Assembly (NCBI RefSeq): GCF_933775445.1
Contig: NC_065878.1
Span: forward strand, 23,882,395-23,946,394
Length of the DNA: 64,000 nucleotides
Direction of reading: 5' to 3'
Origin: Argentina anserina
Lineage: Eukaryota > Streptophyta > Magnoliopsida > Rosales > Rosaceae
A program made the position numbers and the translations under genes. The notes beneath the pieces were generated by a model that was given only the letters and a program-made list of their open reading frames with translations, did no database searches and was not told where the DNA came from. Below, piece by piece: positions 12,091-22,918 of the stretch (positions are counted from its first letter, which is position 1; each line of letters starts with the position of its first letter).

Positions 12091-13946
12091 TTGAACAGCC
12101 TGTTGGTCGATCATGGTTGCCATGTCTTTTACAGAAGAACGTTTTTATCTAGTTAAAAAAAATCTTAGAGTAAGGGAGATATGTTCTGGAGTTGAGATAA
12201 TGTTATTCTATTACCAGCCTTGTCATTTACATTTTGCTATTAAGTAATTATTTGCATAATTTTGGTTGTGGTGGTGCTCTCAAGAGTTCATGAGTTGCTT
12301 ACCGCCGCGTAGTTTGGAATTTGATTAACAGATTGCCATAGTGATTGCTGTTGATGATGATGAAAAAACTATTTGCTGCAATGCTGCATCAGTGTTCGTT
12401 CGTTTTCATTTTATTGCACACATATAGAACAGCTGTGCTGTACTTAGTAATTGTGTCGGCACTTCTCTTTTGAATTGATCGTAGAGTTGTGGACAAATAT
12501 CCTAGCTAGTAAACCTGGCGTGGTCTATACACTACACACTCTTCTGTGGTCCGTATCGGTAAAATTGGCGTTTACAATCTCTATTGATTTAGGCCAGGAA
12601 GCCTTTCTAGGCAAATATTGTATACGATGTTACATTGCATGTGTAAAATCTTTTGCGGCATAAGGTTACACATGGGCTGTATGGCCTCTGTTGTCTAGTA
12701 TTGGTAAATGAGAGATACAGCTTCCTCTTCACATGTTCTCCAAGGTCTCCATCTCTATCGTGTTTCCTAATAATAATAATAATAATAATGGAGTTAATTT
12801 CACATGATGGAATCCAGATCTGGAAATCGCTAAAGATCGATGAAAGATAAAAGTTCAAAGCAAGTACCACTATTGATATGGACCCCTTACCGAAGTTTGA
12901 GGATGTTTCTCACCTTCCATTTCATTTTCAGTTAAAGTGTCAGATCCAGTTACATAAGATCGACGTCAAATGAGATATATATAAATATATATATATATGG
13001 TTTCTCGACTACAGACGTCTGCATGGTGTGGATTCGGCAATTCCGGCCACCAGCGACGCGCAACGACGGCGCCAACCAGCACAGCCGCACTCTCCTCCTC
13101 CCAGCGTTTCAGTCTGTATCAGCCAGAGCTGCAGTGCCTCCGTGGGGCGTCCGGAATCTCGATATTTCAAATTTCTGGGCACCGTGAGGAGATTTCGAGA
13201 TTCTGGCTGGCGTTGCAGCTCTGACCGGCACAGACAAGAGCGCCGGGAGGATGGGAGTGCGACTGTGCTGGTCGGCGCCGTCGTTGCATGTCGCTAGTGG
13301 CCGGAATCGCCGAATCTGCACCGTACTGACAGTGCGGACGTTCGCAACTGAGAATTTCTCTATATATATATATATTATAGATTTTACTGCTGTTATTTTT
13401 TTTACTTGGGTTCAATCCATCAATGGTTTTTACTTTCTATACTCTCGTGAGTCGTGACATGATTTGTTTAAATATTAGGGTTTTTTCTCACCTGTACATA
13501 TTAGGAATAAAGGTCAAGAAGAAGCTCATATTCCTTATGCTTAATTTTTCCTCCTTTCACAATCAGTCCACAGAGTCATTCATCTTCTCAGGACGGCCAA
13601 AGTCCGGCCAAATTAACACGTACACCAGCATACAGCAGCAAATATATTCAGATCGATCCAAAACCTAACAGAGACTTGGGGGAGAAAGAAACAACATAAC
13701 AATATAACACACCGCAATTTATTAAGTTCCATCATATATATCGACATCATCATCTCTTCCTTTTCAAATGAAACAGACGATGGATCGATGGATCAAACAA
13801 ACATCAAAACCGCTTCCTATAATTCTCATTTCTACAACAACAACAACAACAACAACGATGACCTTGATGACCAGTCACAATAATATTACATGGCCGGCCG
13901 GAGATATCGATCATTGGGAACTGAAACACCAAACAAACGCAATCCC
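12091..13946. other. Tail-to-tail spacer, HP30 / LSU
   Basis: Contains the HP30 3' untranslated region, an (AAT)n run at about 12767-12789, the long foldback at 12975-13378, a (CAA)n run at about 13836-13858 and the LSU 3' untranslated region. The ORFs here are short and lie in the foldback arms; I do not believe they are genes. Confidence 0.6.
12975..13378. repeat. Long imperfect inverted repeat (foldback), ~400 bp
   Basis: Two GC-rich arms (about 12985-13170 and 13190-13372) are reverse complements with scattered mismatches. For example GATTCGGCAATTCCGGCCAC on the left matches GATTCGGCGATTCCGGCCAC read inverted on the right, and CAACGACGGCGCC is shared exactly. The short apex is near 13181. 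Both outer ends run into (TA)n tracts. A transcript would form a long hairpin. It may be a foldback/MITE-like element, or an inverted duplication that could give rise to small RNAs. Confidence 0.8.
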
Positions 13947-14273
13947 TCATTTGGCGGCGAGTTCTAACGGAAGAGAAACCGCAGCGGATTGGAGGAGACG
14001 CTGCGCCTGAGGGAGCTGGTTCAGGAGGGATACAATCCTCGCGTGATCTGAACGCGCCTGATCGATGGCCTCGGCCTCTAGCTCACCGAGCTGTGAGCAC
14101 AGTCTCTCCTCAGCCTCTTCCGCCACTCTCAGCCTCTCAAACATCTTCTGCAGCTCAGCCTTCATACTCTCCTCTCTCTCCTGGCTCTTCCTCAGCTCCC
14201 TCTCCAGCTCCTCGTTCCTCTTCTGCAGTGACTTCTCGTCCTCCACCTGAGGAACCTGCTTCGTCACCGCCAT
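13947..14273 (-). CDS. LSU: LSU (RESPONSE TO LOW SULFUR) protein
   Basis: Single-exon gene of 108 residues, a little longer than the roughly 95 residues usual for LSU proteins. I chose the ATG at 14273 (MAVTKQ) over a 27-codon in-frame upstream extension, which is hydrophobic and probably leader. Almost the whole protein is a coiled coil (about residues 15-85) with heptads in KSLQKRNEELERELRKSQ, ending in a short Leu/Ala-rich tail. LSU proteins are plant-specific hub proteins induced by sulfur starvation and other stresses; they bind, among others, an iron superoxide dismutase and sulfur-assimilation regulators. Its promoter has a TATA box and a UPE-like box (separate entries), so sulfur-dependent control is likely. 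It lies next to HP30, as in Arabidopsis. Confidence 0.93.
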   Translation of the reverse strand: MAVTKQVPQVEDEKSLQKRNEELERELRKSQEREESMKAELQKMFERLRVAEEAEERLCSQLGELEAEAIDQARSDHARIVSLLNQLPQAQRLLQSAAVSLPLELAAK

Positions 14274-14413
14274 TGAAACTAGCCTAGTGTTTAAGGTACT
14301 AATTCTACGAAACAAAGAAAGAAGAAGAAGAAGAAGGTTGAAGTATAAGAGCATAGAGCCGAAACAAGAGAGCTTGTTGTGTAGGTTAATTTATTAGATA
14401 GGAGAAGGGTTTG

Positions 14414-14419
14414 TTTATA
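14414..14419 (-). promoter_or_regulatory. TATA box of LSU
   Basis: TATAAA on the minus strand, about 140 bp upstream of the LSU start codon and 19 bp downstream (in the LSU direction) of the UPE-like box. Confidence 0.65.
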
Positions 14420-14437
14420 AAGACCCAAAAAGGCGGG

Positions 14438-14457
14438 TGTCCCGGTTCAATGAATCT
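14438..14457 (-). promoter_or_regulatory. UPE-box-like sulfur-deficiency element of LSU
   Basis: On the LSU strand the sequence is AGATTCATTGAACCGGGACA. The UPE-box consensus I recall is AGRTWCATTGAAYCTNGACR, giving 19 of 20 matches (G instead of T at position 15). UPE-boxes are bound by SLIM1/EIL3-class factors in LSU/UP9-type promoters under sulfur starvation. The place, about 165 bp before the ATG and just upstream of TATA, fits a working element. The consensus is from memory; binding is inferred. Confidence 0.72.
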
Positions 14458-16818
14458 AGGGATTGTTATGATTTGACATTTTGTGATTCTGGTTACGTCT
14501 TTGCTTCTGTCATTGAAACTCAATTTTCACATATTAATTTCCCTTTCCATATCAAATTTCTGGTTTGGCGTATTCATTAATTATCATATTCAGCTACTAT
14601 TTTCTTCTTCCCAGATAACAACAACAAAAATGGATCTCATTTTAAGACTTGCATGAATGTTATTTTGCTGGCCGGCTACGTACACATTTAATCATACAAT
14701 GGTATGGAACAAGTCAAGAAATTTATACATTTGTCACTGTTTAGAGTTTAGACAACTACGCCCGATGTACAACTTACTAATAAGATTTAAGAAATTTAAA
14801 ATTGTACGGGCTTAAAAGTAATATTATGTGTCTAATCTAGAATACCCCGAGTTTAACGAAATGATTGTTCACTTGAAGATCGTTTGCTATGAGAACCTAA
14901 CTTTTATACGAGTTTGCAAATTTGGTATAGCAATGGGCAATTAAAGCAAATCCCCACAAAGGGTCGTGTATGTGGATGTGGTGCATGATTCTTGGGTTCT
15001 ACTTGGCTATTTGCCCTGAAAATATGTGAAAAATCGTTTGTGATAATAGGTGAAAGATGGTGGCTCATTGAGGTCCCAGTAGGCATGCACCACACTAGTA
15101 TATATGGTCATCACTTTGCTGAAGTGGGTGGTGTCACTCTTATAGTCTCATTCACACAATTAATAATGTGACAACAAAAGATGTCTTTGGAATTATGGAA
15201 AATCCATCTAGAATAAAAAAACATATGTGTTCCATTATTACTCTATCTCCTCCGATAATTTAATTTTTAACAAAACCTTTCAATCAGCCTAATCTTATCT
15301 TGAATCAAGTGGATGTCTTCCCTAATTAGTAATTATATACGTACTTGGCCGTGGAGGCTTTGTGTCAATTTCAAGATCCTTTTTGAGAGGTCGACTAATA
15401 CTCCTGTTGATTACTTTATTTTTTTTTAAGTGATCGTGAGTTCGTGACAAATAAGTAGCTATCAACTGAGAGAAATACAAAAGCTTGAGGTAAATGTATA
15501 GTTTATGGGCCAGGCATTGAGCAAGTGCTTGAAAACGATCAGATTGTTACTGCAGTTAAATTGGTAAATAGTGTCTGAAGTGTGCACTAGCAAGTGAACT
15601 GGTGAAGAACTAATCATCACGCCACTTCTCTGTTAATCAACCCTTGCTATTCATAATCCAAATGGCCCAGAATTGAAATGGATAGCTATTTTTCCCTTCC
15701 AACTTAGCTACGAGCAAATAAACATGGAATGCTAACTACTCAATACTCGTTACAAATTCCGATCGCAAGTAAGATTCACAAAATGTTCACTCGTGTATGT
15801 TATAACCTCGATTTTGAGAAATTATAAATAACCTTGAGCATTGAAAGCCAAGTAAATATATGTTCAATCACATAAGGCTCGATGACAATATATAACATTG
15901 AGGTTATAATCCATCCTATGATGCCTTTCCCACTTGTTTTTGTTCAACTCCAAGTGAACCTTCCATTCCTTGATGAAAAGTGAAGTCTCTTAGAAAATTT
16001 ATATGGTTCAAGACAAAAGAGAAAGAAAAAAAGAAGAAGAAGAAGAGACATTATGCATTTGGACCATATAAAGGGCAGTGATGCTTTTGAATTAAATAGA
16101 TGAATTTCATACTCATTATCTTCTCCATTGCGATGACATTAGCTTAAAACCAAATGATTGAGTGTTTATAATATTGGACGACAACTTTAGAAAAATGTTT
16201 ACTTGGAACAAAACTGCGCAAGAGAGACTTACGTGGTCTCTTTCTGCTCTACGCAATCTTCGATGGTTTGCTGTTTAGCTTCGCATTGCTCAACACCCAC
16301 ATCGATCTTCATCCTTCTTCTCTTTCAGTATGTCTCAATCCCATTCAGTTATGTTTTTCTCCGTTCGAATTCTAATTTGTAAGATCATGTTGGATTAAGA
16401 TCCGATTGTATTGACATGGGTTTTTGCTAATTTCACGATCTTTAGTTACTTCGTAATATTGATGGGTGATTCACTGCATGGTTTGTGTATTAGATTTGGA
16501 TTTTGGTTTTTGTGGGTCGTTTGATTAGTGCTCTATCTCTATTTACAGAATTGTAGCTGCCCAGGTTGGTTTTTTTAGCACCATCATCATCAAGGTCAAT
16601 TCCTGAATTTATATAGGTTGAGAAAGCTGTTTCCTTGAATTGTAGTGTTGGTGACGTGCATCGAATTGTAGTGTTGTTTGATGCAAGAGCAGAACTTTAT
16701 CAGAATTTGATATTGTTGTGTTTAGTTGATTTGGCAAAGGAGTATTCTTTGTGGTTGTGGATTGGTTTCTGACTGATGTGCATGCTGTCTAAGAGGGAGT
16801 TTAGTAGTTGTGAGGAGT
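14458..16818. other. LSU upstream region and ATG13 promoter/leader
   Basis: No coding exon recognised. The ATG13 side has a likely leader exon near 16210-16330 with a donor in TTTCAGTATGTCTC and several candidate acceptors between 16540 and 16800, suggesting a leader intron. A weak inverted repeat (TTATAACCTC) brackets about 15800-15910. Confidence 0.45.
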
Positions 16819-19340
16819 ATGGATTGTCAGAACAGTTACCAGCCTGAATCGGGGAAATTGGAACAGATAGTTTCCCAATTTCTTCTGAAAAGCTTGCATG
16901 TTATTTTGGACTCGAGGGTACCTTCTCTTCACCAGCAGGATCGTAGTGGAGAGCTTTCGTTCAATTCTCGGGTGAGGAAGAGTGACAAATGGTTCAACTT
17001 AGTGTTAGGGGACCGTCCTGCAGCTCTTGAGAATCTGAACTTTTGGCACAGAAATGTGATGGATCCGATGATAATCGACATTATACTTGTTCATCAGGGG
17101 TCTAATTCTTCATCAGTTGACAATTTTTTTGGGAACTCCCGGGCTGGTACAGCTGTTGAAACAATTATAGAGAGGTGGGTTGTTCAGTATGAAACTCCTA
17201 GGGTTGTGGCTAATCAAACCAGTGACAGTTTAGCCTACAAGAAGACATATAAGAAGTCGATTGTACTTTTACGTGCTCTTTATTCATATATGAGGCTTCT
17301 TCCAGCTTATAGGATATTTAGACAGCTAAGTACATCTCATCAGAGTTATGATTTTGATATAATTTACAAGGTTTCTTCATTAAGAGATCCCTTTTCAAGG
17401 GCGGAGGATGAGATGATGCAGGAGTTCAGTTTTGCTCCTGTAGAGGCCAATCCTGGCCGTCTTTCTGTGTCTGTGACTTATCGTGAAACGATGTCTGATT
17501 TCAATCTTGAGCCTGCAACACCTATGCCAGCAAAGATCATTACAGATTATGTTGGTAGTCCTGCTACTGATCCCTTGAGGTCTTTTCCCTCATCAGTGAG
17601 GGGTGATCGCCCAACTTCCTTTCCATTGGGGAGATTACAACCTCCATCTGCTGGACCATTTCAGCGTCCACACAGCTGGACAAGTGGCTTCCATAGACCA
17701 CCTCATGTTGGCCAGTATAAACCTGGGGTTGGATCTCCACCTGCATATCGTGCATCTCCTATGTCCCATGATGTTGGATCTCCTCCTATTGATACATATA
17801 CTAACAGAGTTCAAAACTATAGACTGCCAAGTCATTCAAAGACTCCTAGTTACGATGAGTATCAGCTCTCACCTCCATTTTCAGCATCTCCGTCCCCATC
17901 TCCACCAACATACCTGTCCAGTGGTAGCTTTAGTCCTATGCAAAGACGAATCCGTTCAGAAACTGCTCCTGTGAGCATCCCTAATCCAATGGGGTTTAAG
18001 GGTTCTAGGTACCTTTCTCCCAATTTTTCTGATCCAAGTAGAAATTCCCTTCCTCCTTTATCTCCGGGAAGAGCTAGAAATGAACCTTCCTCACAAGAGT
18101 CTCCTTCTGGAACAAGAGCATTTAGAAAACCAGACAGTTCAAGGGCTGGAGACATGCAACCTGGTTTTCACAAGGTAGTCTTGAATATTCTGGTTTAGAA
18201 ACTAGTTTGCTCCATGTAGTATTGAAGTTAGTTGCATATTTTATGGCTTGCTAGTAAGACCATTTATTGTATAATTTATAGGTGAAAGATAGCAAAGAGG
18301 ATTCAGGCCGGTTTTCAGGATTGTTGTCATCTAGTGGCTCACCACGTGTTGGATTTTCCAGAAGCTCCAGTAGATTATCTTTTCAAGATGATATAGATGA
18401 TTGTGAGTTCTCATGCCCCTTCGATGTGGACGATGTAGACACAAACGACTTTCATGCCAGGTACGTGAGATTAACCTTGATTGAATTATATTTAGAGGAG
18501 ACCACTTTCAGCTTTGGAATTGTTTTCATACCAGTAATGGTAATATCTATTTCCTACATAATTGTTTTGGCTCCTTCTCTGCATCCTTTGTATATCTCAA
18601 ACATGATCAGATATTCAGATACGGTGTTCTTGAAATGCTGGGTTAGTGAGTGATATTAAATACTCGGCAAATAGAAAAAATAGTCTGAATCCTGACTCTT
18701 AAGATCGTCAACTAACCAGAAAAAAGCATAATATGGTTGGGTTAAGTTCAGGTCTATATGCTGCTAAAATCCTTTCTCAAAACATTAATCTGAGAATCCT
18801 AGTGTTTGCACTAGCTTCATTGTATTTGAGAGGAGCAACGGAAAAAAAAAAGATTGATTGTATCTGATAGGTTCTTTTGCTTTGTATAGATTCGAATCAT
18901 ACGTCAGGCACTTTTTCACAGTACTTGTTACTTAGTTGAATCTTAATCTATGTATACCCTAGATCTCAGATTACATTCAGTACTAGCTGTGCACTTATGT
19001 TTTGATATCCACATTTTGGGTGAACAGTCAAAATCATGACGGCAAAAGACCTTCAGAGTTGACTTCCCAGTCATTGCCGATAGGTAGGAAGTCACCAGGT
19101 GCTGCTGTTGGCGTTCTTGTTCACATGCTGAGAACAGCTCCACCACTGCGTCAAGATTCAAGCTGTTACTCTTCTCAGTCGATGAAGCCTGAACACGAGG
19201 AAGGAGTTGCTACAGCTTCTGGTTTCTTTATGCCTCGAAAGACGTCTGATGCCCTAGAGGAGCTTAGAAGTTACAGAGAAATGAAAGACCTTCTAATCTC
19301 AAAGAGTGGAATGAGGGTGCTCACCAAAGAAGAAGCATAA
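16819..19340 (+). CDS. ATG13: Autophagy-related protein 13
   Basis: Three exons, 16819-18174, 18282-18460 and 19028-19340, with phases fitting exactly; 615 residues, near the size of Arabidopsis ATG13a. The start is the first ATG in frame (MDCQNSYQ). Residues about 10-230 form the N-terminal HORMA region (QFLLKSLHVILDSRVPS, WFNLVLGDRPAALENL, ETIIERWVVQYE). The rest is a long disordered Ser/Pro-rich region typical of ATG13, a likely target of TOR phosphorylation. The conserved C-terminal block ends DLLISKSGMRVLTKEEA. ATG13 is the regulatory subunit of the ATG1 kinase complex that starts autophagosome formation and recruits ATG9. Position next to LSU matches Arabidopsis chromosome 3 as I remember it. 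Confidence 0.94.
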
Positions 19341-20220
19341 TGGACCTGATTGGTTACTTCAAATTGAACATACACATTCCTTTTTATGCTCTGACTGGAG
19401 GACTAACACTGTATATATATCATCACTGGAAGTTGAGACTAATTATTATAATGTCAATTAGTGTACTAGAATATATTGACCATTACCGTTTCAAGAATGT
19501 TTATAGTACTGCATTCAGAGACGTAAAAAGTAAAGAGAGAGTTTGTCCATCTATGAACTCAAAAGCTACAGCATTTGCAGGTAGAAAGTGATGCAGTGAT
19601 GCCGCCTCCTCCTATCGACTTTGAAAAATTATATAAAAAAATCGGATCGAGATTTTTCACTTCTGTCAGTTGCAGTAGTGTTTAAAAATCAAGATTTATA
19701 TGTGAAAATCTTTTGGTGAGAAAATAAAAACATGCGTTTTTGACACATATAATTCTCTTACTTCAAAACTCCAGGATGTGATGATAGTCCATAACCTCAT
19801 TAGATTTTCTATTTCAAAAAAAAAAAACCCTCATTATCCCAATCTTCATCTTCAAAGTTTTGCTGGTTTGGTCAATCATCAGTGTAATACAATTTTACTT
19901 GGGCTTTCTTTATTGCGTTATAACCAAAGAAACATGCAAGCATGCATTATGTAAAAGAAGATGCAAACGAAGACAAATTTCAAGAACCCAAACTAACATA
20001 GAGTATTTCAATTAAATATCCTCGCAAAAAATAAATAAAATGTGACCATAATATAGCGTCATCCTGACGTCAGTTAATATGTGAAAATCATAACCAAGAT
20101 AACTACGAAGATTTACTACTACTGGAGCCCATAATATAAGCGGGTTCGGGTCAAGATGAAACACAATTCAAATTACGAGAGCGAGGGTTTTGAATTGGGG
20201 TATTGAGTCGCATCAGTGCC
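19341..20220. other. Spacer, ATG13 3' end / UFSP promoter
   Basis: The first part is probably the ATG13 3' untranslated region. The remainder is AT-rich with A-runs near 19815 and no coding signal. The UFSP-like start codon follows at 20221. Confidence 0.5.
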
Positions 20221-22306
20221 ATGGCTTCGTCGTCTTGCCCCATCTGTAATCTCTCTGTTCCATCTTCACAACTTGAACGGTAATGCAAAGTCGACACCTT
20301 TTCACTGCTTTTGCTACAAGAATCACAACTTGTTGTGTTCAAAGTTTAAGTCTTTTTTTTTGTGGGTTTTGTGAATTGCAGACATGCCAATAGTCACTTT
20401 GAGGATGAAGATGAGCAACTGGCTACGGACTTGGAGTTTGCCCAGCAACTTGCTTTTGCACCTTCTTCTCCACCTTCCATGGTAATCCCCACTTTCTCCT
20501 TTTAGTTTTCCTCATGTTTTTGTTGCTATGTTCAAAGCTTAAGAAAAAAGTTTATGCTTTGGTTCTTATGTTAATATGAACTTATGTGTTGAAAGATTGG
20601 ATTATCATTTTTAGATGTACACATTTAATTGATTATGTTCAAAGCTTAAGAAAAAGTTTTGTGCTTTGGTTCTGATGTCAATATGTACTGATGTGTTGAA
20701 AGATTAGATTATGATATGTTAATGTACACCATGAATTGGTTCTTAGATGTTTTGCGTTCTTTGATATGAGAAAGATAGGACTTTTTTTGTCGGCTTTATA
20801 AGGGGGAAGGAAGAAAGTCCATGTTTTGTCCTACTGGTGTTTTTCGAAAATGGAGTTTGAAGCTCAGTCAGGAAGTTTTAAGTTTTGTATGGATATATGC
20901 GCAGAGTAATCAAACGTTCGCGAGAAGTGATGGACAATGTAGCATGGAGGAAAGTATCTCCTGCCTGGTTGCTTTACAGACTAGAACCACTTTTCATGAG
21001 ATTAAAGGTGGTGTGATGGCTATGCTGAGAGAGTGTTTGGAGTTAGAACCTAGAAATACGACCAGTATTTTGTGTGGTTATACTGATCATGTTCAGAGCA
21101 TTCAATCTGAGGATTCTGGGTGGGGTTGTGGGTGGCGTAACATTCAAATGCTTAGCTCTCATTTGCTTATGCAAAGGCAAGAGAGTCGGGATGTTTTGTT
21201 TGGAGGTGCAGGATTTGTACCTGATCTCCCTTCACTACAAAGGTGGCTTGAGATTGCTTGGGAAAAGGGATTTGATGCAGTTGGCTCTGATCAGTTTGGT
21301 AATAAAATTTACGGCTTGAGAAGATGGATTTGAACAACTGAATGTGCTGCCCTTTTCCGTTCTTTTGGGCTGAGAGCAAGGATTGTGGATTTTGGTCCTA
21401 AGGAACTCGAACAATATTATCCTTCTCTTCCTGGCTCAAGTGCGGAAGAAATAGAGAGAATATATAATGGTGGAAAGAGGAAAGCACTTCAGATTTGTGG
21501 ACCAATGGATAGATATTTGCCAGAAAGGAGTCTCTATATTAACCAAGCCAGTTCCAGCTGCCATGAAAAGTCAAGTTGTTCCACTAGCCAAAGTACTTAT
21601 AATTCGGGAAATAAGTATCCAGGGAAAAGCAAGGGTCATCAGGTTCTCATGGATTGGATCTGGAATTATTTTAATGATGGTAACATCACCAAGACTGGCG
21701 GTCACCGGGTCATTGTTAGTCACAAAACGTAAGTTTCTCTATCCCAGTAATTCGTTGTTTGAACATTTTGTAATATTTAGCAGTTTATGTTTTATGCTGT
21801 CCTAATTTGTAGAGTGGTTCTTTGAGCAGACCCTTGTACTTTCAACACGATGGGCATTCAAGAACCATTGTTGGGATTCAAGTAAAAAGTCAACCTAACG
21901 GGATGCAGCAGTACACTCTCTTAATTTTTGATCCTGGTCATGTAATCTTCTGTCCCTTGTGAAAGCTGTGTGGCATCTTACCTTTATCTTATGTCTTAAA
22001 GTTGATTGCTAAATACAATTGCTTTTGACTGCCACATGATTACAGAGAACGGCAGACCTGGAAAGATCGCTGAAGGCAAAGAGAGGATGGCAGAAATTTA
22101 TAAAAAGAGGGGTTCACACGCTGAGAAAGCCACAGTACCAGGTAATGGCTAATGGAACACAACACATTTCTTTGGTTTCATTTATCTTCAAGATTAGGAT
22201 TGATGCAATGATTCTGTTTCAGTTGTGTTATATTGATCCTGGCATTTCAAGTGGAGATGAAGTGGAGTTGCTAAAGACTGTTGATAGTGTTTTTTATGAA
22301 CTCTAG
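20221..22306 (+). pseudogene. UFSP/ZUFSP-like C78 cysteine peptidase gene with an in-frame stop
   Basis: Six exons fit by phase: 20221-20279, 20382-20481, 20905-21728, 21830-21941, 22046-22141, 22223-22306 (425 codons). The N-terminus has a CPIC...H zinc-finger-like motif (CPICNLSVPSSQLERHANSH). The peptidase domain shows the Cys box DSGWGCGWRNIQML, then GHSRTIVGI and LLIFDPGH with the expected His and Asp. C78 enzymes cleave UFM1 or, in the zinc-finger group, K63-linked ubiquitin chains. Codon 196 (21331-21333) is TGA, between KIYGLRRWI and TTECAALFRSFG, where relatives have Gly; a GGA to TGA change would explain it. All other exons, splice sites and catalytic residues look intact, so this is a recent null allele, an assembly/sequence error, or a readthrough stop. 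A product ending there keeps Cys but lacks His/Asp. Confidence 0.85.
20528..20729. repeat. Tandem duplication (period 107 bp) in intron 2 of the UFSP-like gene
   Basis: Copies at 20528-20622 and 20635-20729 both begin ATGTTCAAAGCTTAAGAAAAA and end TGTACAC, with about ten differences between them. The repeat lies entirely in the intron between coding exons 2 and 3. Confidence 0.85.
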
Positions 22307-22918
22307 AGGACCCTGTTCAACATTATTATTTGTCAGTGGATATGCTACTTTTAAATTGGGAAATTGCATAGTAAAAGAGAATCTGGATATCTGAAGGATG
22401 AAACTTCACTGTTCTGAGGCTTCTTTCCCTCCCTTAAAGAGAAAGTTTAGACTTCGAAGCATGCTTAGAAGGTTGCACTATATGTGCTGAGCTCTTGTTG
22501 ACCAATGAGGGTTGGTTTTGTGTAAATGCTTTACTGTTCAAAGAATTTTGTGTGTACAAGAGGAACAGAAAGTTGGGGAATCACTCCTATGCAGCTCTGA
22601 TCTTTTGCCAGCTCTGAATCTCGGGTGTCTTGGTTAAATTCTGTGAGCTATACCATGATCTACTTTGATGCGAATTTATTCTCATGTATACTGACTTTGT
22701 AACCTGAACAGCCTTTATTAATTTATTGATATATAGGAAAATATTTTGCAACTTTGTTCTACAGTTTATTCTATTATTGACTTTGTTCCACCTCTATCAA
22801 TATTATACTGACTAACTACTACCGTACTATTACATTAAACTCTGAAAGACATATAGGCCAAAGGCTGTTGTAAGTTCCTTGGTGTTTGCACACTTTAAAG
22901 ATAACAGTATGTAATATG
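22307..22918. other. Convergent 3' region, UFSP-like / ABCB
   Basis: No coding signal. This should contain the 3' untranslated regions of the two tail-to-tail genes. Confidence 0.5.

Noticed and set aside
13028..13415. Several ORFs on both strands between HP30 and LSU
   Set aside because: They all lie in the two arms of the foldback; openness on both strands follows from GC-rich, stop-poor repeat sequence, and no domain is visible.
14274..14354. 27-residue hydrophobic N-terminal extension of LSU
   Set aside because: In frame, but LSU proteins start at the MAVTK-type position and are cytosolic or nuclear; the extension is most likely 5' leader.
15790..15915. Inverted TTATAACCTC repeats around about 110 bp in the LSU/ATG13 spacer
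   Set aside because: The match is only 10-14 bp and no clear flanking duplication was found; too weak to call a MITE.
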